DNA from: Acidovorax sp. NO-1
Lineage (GTDB): Bacteria; Pseudomonadota; Gammaproteobacteria; Burkholderiales; Burkholderiaceae_C
DNA length: 58,443 bases
Reading direction: 5' to 3'
NCBI RefSeq assembly: GCF_000238595.1
Contig: NZ_AGTS01000052.1
Location: 1 to 58,443, forward strand
Shown here: positions 56,154 to 58,443 of the stretch, in pieces
Layout: the number at the start of each line of letters is the position of its first letter
How positions within the stretch are numbered: the stretch's first letter is position 1
Program-made: the position numbers and the translations under genes
The notes under the pieces: generated by a model
What the model was told of the DNA's origin: nothing
Database searches by the model: none
Seen by the model: the letters and a program-made list of their open reading frames with translations, nothing else

Positions 56154-56953
56154 CAAATTCTCCTGCCACTTCACGCTCAGAGGCCCGCAAGGGCACGCTT
56201 TACCTTGTTCCCGCCCCCCTCGACTTTGGCTGCGACGCCGAGGTCCCGCTGCAGAACGCCCTGCCCTCGGCCACCCTTCAGACAGCGGCACGGCTGACCC
56301 AGTGGGTGTGCGAGAACGCCAAGAGCACGCGCGCCTACCTCAAACGCATCGACGCACTGCACCCCCTGGCATCGCCCCTGCAGCAGCAGCAGATCACCGA
56401 GCTTCCCCGCGAAGTCCACAAAAAAGGCGACCATGGCGACAAAGGATCAGCCCCGTTCGACGCACGCCCGCTGCTCGCAGCGGCACTGAATGGGCACGAC
56501 ATGGGGCTGATCAGCGAGGCGGGCATGCCTGCAGTGGCCGACCCCGGTTCGTCCGTGGTGCGCGCGGCACACGACCTTGATATCCCCGTTGTGCCCCTGG
56601 TGGGCCCCGTGTCGCTGCTGCTGGCGCTGGCGGCCAGCGGATTGAACGGGCAAAACTTTGCGTTTGTCGGCTACCTGCCCCAGGACAGCCAGGAGCGCAC
56701 CCAGCGTATCAAGGAGCTGGAAAGCCTGGCCCTCAAGACAGGACAGACCCAGCTTTTCATCGAAACGCCCTACCGGAACGCCGCCCTGTTTCAGGCCCTG
56801 GTGCAGACGCTGCAGCCCCACACCCGCCTGGCGCTGGCCAGCGGGCTGACGCTGCCCGACGCACGCATTCGCAGCCACCTGGTGCGGCAATGGCGCCAGC
56901 AACCCACGCCCCCCGACAACCGCACCCCTGTCGTGTTTGCGATGGGCCGCTAA
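56150..56953 (+). CDS. SAM-dependent tetrapyrrole-methylase-fold methyltransferase (RsmI-like)
   Basis: This 267-residue protein belongs to the tetrapyrrole methylase fold and resembles the RsmI rRNA methyltransferase group. It shows GTLYLVPAPLDFG near the start, MGLISEAGMPAVADPGSSVV (the RsmI-like motif) near residue 125, VPLVGPVSLLLALAASGLNG and FVGYLPQDSQERTQRI. It lacks the exact RsmI N-terminus LYVVATPIGN, so it is a shorter relative rather than RsmI proper; the target is unknown. It is coupled to maf and to the following gene (2-bp gap). Confidence 0.85.
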   Translation: MTNSPATSRSEARKGTLYLVPAPLDFGCDAEVPLQNALPSATLQTAARLTQWVCENAKSTRAYLKRIDALHPLASPLQQQQITELPREVHKKGDHGDKGSAPFDARPLLAAALNGHDMGLISEAGMPAVADPGSSVVRAAHDLDIPVVPLVGPVSLLLALAASGLNGQNFAFVGYLPQDSQERTQRIKELESLALKTGQTQLFIETPYRNAALFQALVQTLQPHTRLALASGLTLPDARIRSHLVRQWRQQPTPPDNRTPVVFAMGR

Positions 56954-56955
56954 GC

Positions 56956-58134
56956 ATGAACCGTCTATTCACTATATTTTTTATAGCTGTTAGCGCTTAT
57001 GGTTCAAGCGCTGAGGCCATCATTCGTTGTGAATTGAATGGCAAACCCATCAATATTTCCAACGGTGCCGAGACCGCCGGCCAGTCCGGGCTGGTGCGCT
57101 GCCGCGAAGAAGACACCGGCCACCTCCAGCGCGAGCAGGAACTGCGGGGTGGAAAGTTCGTGGGCCTGGAGCGCATGTTCGACCGCGAAGGCCGCCTGCA
57201 GCGCGAACGCACGGTCAACGAACGCGGCAACAGCCACGGCCGGGTGGCCGAGTTCTGGCCCAACGGCCAGGTGCGGCGCGAGGAAACCGCCGACAACGGC
57301 CGCACCCAGGGGGCCGTGCGGCGCTTTGACGCCACCGGCCGCGTGGAGCGCGTGTCGTTCCACGGCGACGGCCAAGAGCTGTTCTACGTGGAAACCAACA
57401 GCAAGGGCCAGCCCACACGCCTGTTCTGTCCGCGCACCAGCGTGCTGCCCGAAGACCGCAAACTCTGCGGCTTTGACGGTGCCACGGACACCCTGCTCCA
57501 TGCAGACAACGGCGCCAAAACCGCGCAGCTGCACTACGACCAGGGTCGCCTGCTGAACGCAACAGAATGGACCCGCGACGGCATCGTCTCTGCCCAGCAA
57601 CTCATGGTGGACGGGCGGCGGGTGCACCGCAGCTTCACCACCGAGGGCGGCAAAAGTGTGCTGCGCGAGGAACGCGTGTTCGCCCCGGACGAGCGCACAC
57701 TGCGTGACACGCGCGGTGCACTGCTCAGTGCCAGGCGCTACGGCGCATCCGGCCAGCTCATCGAGCAGCGCAGTTTTGCCGATGGGCGGGAGGTGCAGAT
57801 CGAGCGCTGGTACCTCAACGGATCGGTGCGAGAGCGCAGCACCTGGACCGGCACCGGCGAGCAGGCCCGCCTGCAGCGCGAGATGTACCGTGACGATGGC
57901 AAGCTGGCGCGGCGCGAGCAGCTCAATGCCGAGCAATGGCCCGTGGGCACGCAGCAGGCCTTTCACGACAACGGCCGACTGGCGATGGAAGAACAGTATT
58001 CAGCCCCCGATGCCCGGGGACGCACGCGCCTTACGGCCCGCAAGCAGTGGGACGAGACGGGCAAGCTGGTGGCCGACGACACCATCCTGGAAGACGGCTC
58101 GCGCCAGCGCAAGGCGGGCGGGCTGGAAAGCTGA
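56956..58134 (+). CDS. Exported YwqK/MORN-repeat protein with a repeat-derived signal peptide
   Basis: The 392-residue product begins MNRLFTIFFIAVSAYGSSAEA, a clear Sec signal peptide with cleavage expected after SSA or AEA. The mature part is made of short repeats of about 22-25 residues with the pattern G-x-x-x-x-x-W/F-x-x-N/D-G-x-x-x-R/E (EFWPNGQVRREE, RFDATGRVERV, EMYRDDGKLARREQL, AFHDNGRLAMEEQY). This is the MORN-2 pattern seen in YwqK-type proteins, which are sometimes annotated as antitoxins; no toxin is nearby. Residues 6-23 are encoded by a copy of the dispersed palindromic repeat. The start lies two bases after the previous stop, so it is coupled. A strong terminator follows. Confidence 0.85.
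   Translation: MNRLFTIFFIAVSAYGSSAEAIIRCELNGKPINISNGAETAGQSGLVRCREEDTGHLQREQELRGGKFVGLERMFDREGRLQRERTVNERGNSHGRVAEFWPNGQVRREETADNGRTQGAVRRFDATGRVERVSFHGDGQELFYVETNSKGQPTRLFCPRTSVLPEDRKLCGFDGATDTLLHADNGAKTAQLHYDQGRLLNATEWTRDGIVSAQQLMVDGRRVHRSFTTEGGKSVLREERVFAPDERTLRDTRGALLSARRYGASGQLIEQRSFADGREVQIERWYLNGSVRERSTWTGTGEQARLQREMYRDDGKLARREQLNAEQWPVGTQQAFHDNGRLAMEEQYSAPDARGRTRLTARKQWDETGKLVADDTILEDGSRQRKAGGLES
56971..57024 (+). repeat. Full copy of the dispersed palindromic repeat encoding a signal peptide
   Basis: ACTATATTTTTTATAGCTG, TTAGCGCTTATGGTTC and AAGCGCTGAGGCCATCATT. AGCGCTT (56992-56998) pairs perfectly with AAGCGCT (57006-57012) around a 7-nt loop. ATAGCTGTTAGCGCTTAT is identical to the copy at 36968. 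It lies inside the coding sequence and encodes residues 6-23 of the gene. Confidence 0.78.
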
Positions 58135-58207
58135 GGGCTTGCGCAGTCAGGCCCCGCACTGCCAACGCGCTGCCAACGCGCTGGGGCACGCGACCATCGC
58201 GCAAACA

Positions 58208-58247
58208 AATGCCCCGGAGGGACTCCCGCCGGGGCATTATTTTTTTG
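58208..58247 (+). terminator. Rho-independent terminator after the YwqK-like gene
   Basis: AATGCCCCGG (58208-58217) and CCGGGGCATT (58229-58238) form a perfect 10-bp stem with an 11-nt loop. It is followed by ATTTTTTT (58239-58246). Confidence 0.95.
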
Positions 58248-58273
58248 AATGACCCCCCGGCTAGGCTCGGGCC

Positions 58274-58443
58274 TTAAGGATGACCTGCATAACTCCCTGC
58301 GGTCTGGGATAGCGCGGCCTCGGGCGGTTCGCTGCGTTGCTTTTCTTGCCAATAGCCCGGCTATTGGCTGCCAAAAGACGCCTTACGCCCCATCCCGATC
58401 CGCACTACCACCGCCTCGCGAGGGTTATGCAGGACATCCTTAA
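58274..58443. mobile_element. MITE-like 170-bp element with terminal inverted repeats
   Basis: The left end TTAAGGATGACCTGCATAAC reappears inverted at 58424-58443 with one mismatch. Similarity between the two ends extends more weakly to about 50 bp. An internal palindrome GCCAATAGCC-C-GGCTATTGGC lies at about 58349-58369. No transposase is encoded, so it would be non-autonomous. The right end coincides with the window edge, so the boundary is not certain. Confidence 0.6.

Larger units (their letters stand above)
58135..58443. other. Non-coding end of the window
   Basis: After the YwqK-like gene this 309-bp stretch contains the direct repeat CTGCCAACGCG near 58158-58180, a strong terminator at 58208-58247 and an inverted-repeat element from 58274 to the window edge. 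I see no plausible protein-coding frame. Confidence 0.6.

Noticed and set aside
56956..58134. Toxin-antitoxin module
   Set aside because: The MORN-2 repeats resemble proteins sometimes annotated as YwqK antitoxins, but there is a signal peptide and no toxin-like gene beside it.

Overview
This window reads as a chromosomal segment of a GC-rich betaproteobacterium of the Comamonadaceae, most like Acidovorax. The evidence is the gene orders rpsF-priB-rpsR-rplI, leuC-entericidin-leuD-leuB-asd-fimV-truA-trpF-trpB-trpA-accD and yceD-rpmF-plsX-fabHDG-acpP-fabF-rpoE-rseA-rseB-degQ-lepA-lepB-rnc-era-recO-pdxJ-acpS-nagZ, together with the protein sequences. No rRNA, tRNA, prophage, insertion sequence with a transposase, or CRISPR array was seen. 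Most of the window is core genome.

Layout. 1-3.1 kb (minus): dnaB, then the ribosomal operon rpsF-priB-rpsR-rplI. 3.1-7.3 kb (plus): the heat-shock genes grpE, dnaK and a frameshifted dnaJ, with a clear sigma-32-type promoter ahead of grpE. 7.4-10 kb: a beta-CASP metallo-beta-lactamase protein and a LysR regulator. 10-13.4 kb: leuC, a small entericidin-type lipoprotein, leuD and leuB. 13.4-22.4 kb: a candidate Thr/Ile/Lys-rich leader peptide, asd, fimV, truA, trpF, trpB, trpA and accD. 22.7-24 kb: divergent yggT and a Lon N-domain protein. 24-32.4 kb: a tightly overlapping eight-gene glycan cluster (dehydratase, flippase, acyltransferase, two glycosyltransferases, methyltransferase, aminotransferase, phosphoglycosyl transferase), the only clearly accessory-looking block. 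32.4-35.8 kb: lysS, a response regulator with a GGDEF domain, and an MscS-like channel. 35.8-55.5 kb (minus): one long run of housekeeping genes covering fatty-acid synthesis, the sigma-E envelope stress module, lepA-lepB, RNA processing and cofactor genes. 55.5-58.4 kb (plus): maf, an RsmI-like methyltransferase, an exported YwqK/MORN-repeat protein, and a short inverted-repeat element at the window edge.

The most unusual signal is a dispersed short palindromic repeat of about 50 bp. Its core is TAGCGCTT, a 7-nt loop, then AAGCGCTA, flanked on one side by ATAGCTG. I count ten full or partial copies in 58 kb. Most sit directly at gene 3' ends, where they supply or touch the stop codons of dnaB, pdxJ, acpS and fabH. 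Two copies lie inside trpF and the LysR gene without changing protein length. One encodes most of the signal peptide of the last gene. Other points of interest are the putative attenuator leader upstream of asd, consensus DnaA boxes next to dnaB and in the grpE-dnaK gap, the single-base dnaJ frameshift, and an AT-rich 490-bp spacer with an orphan terminator upstream of lepA. All calls come from reading the sequence; no database search was run.
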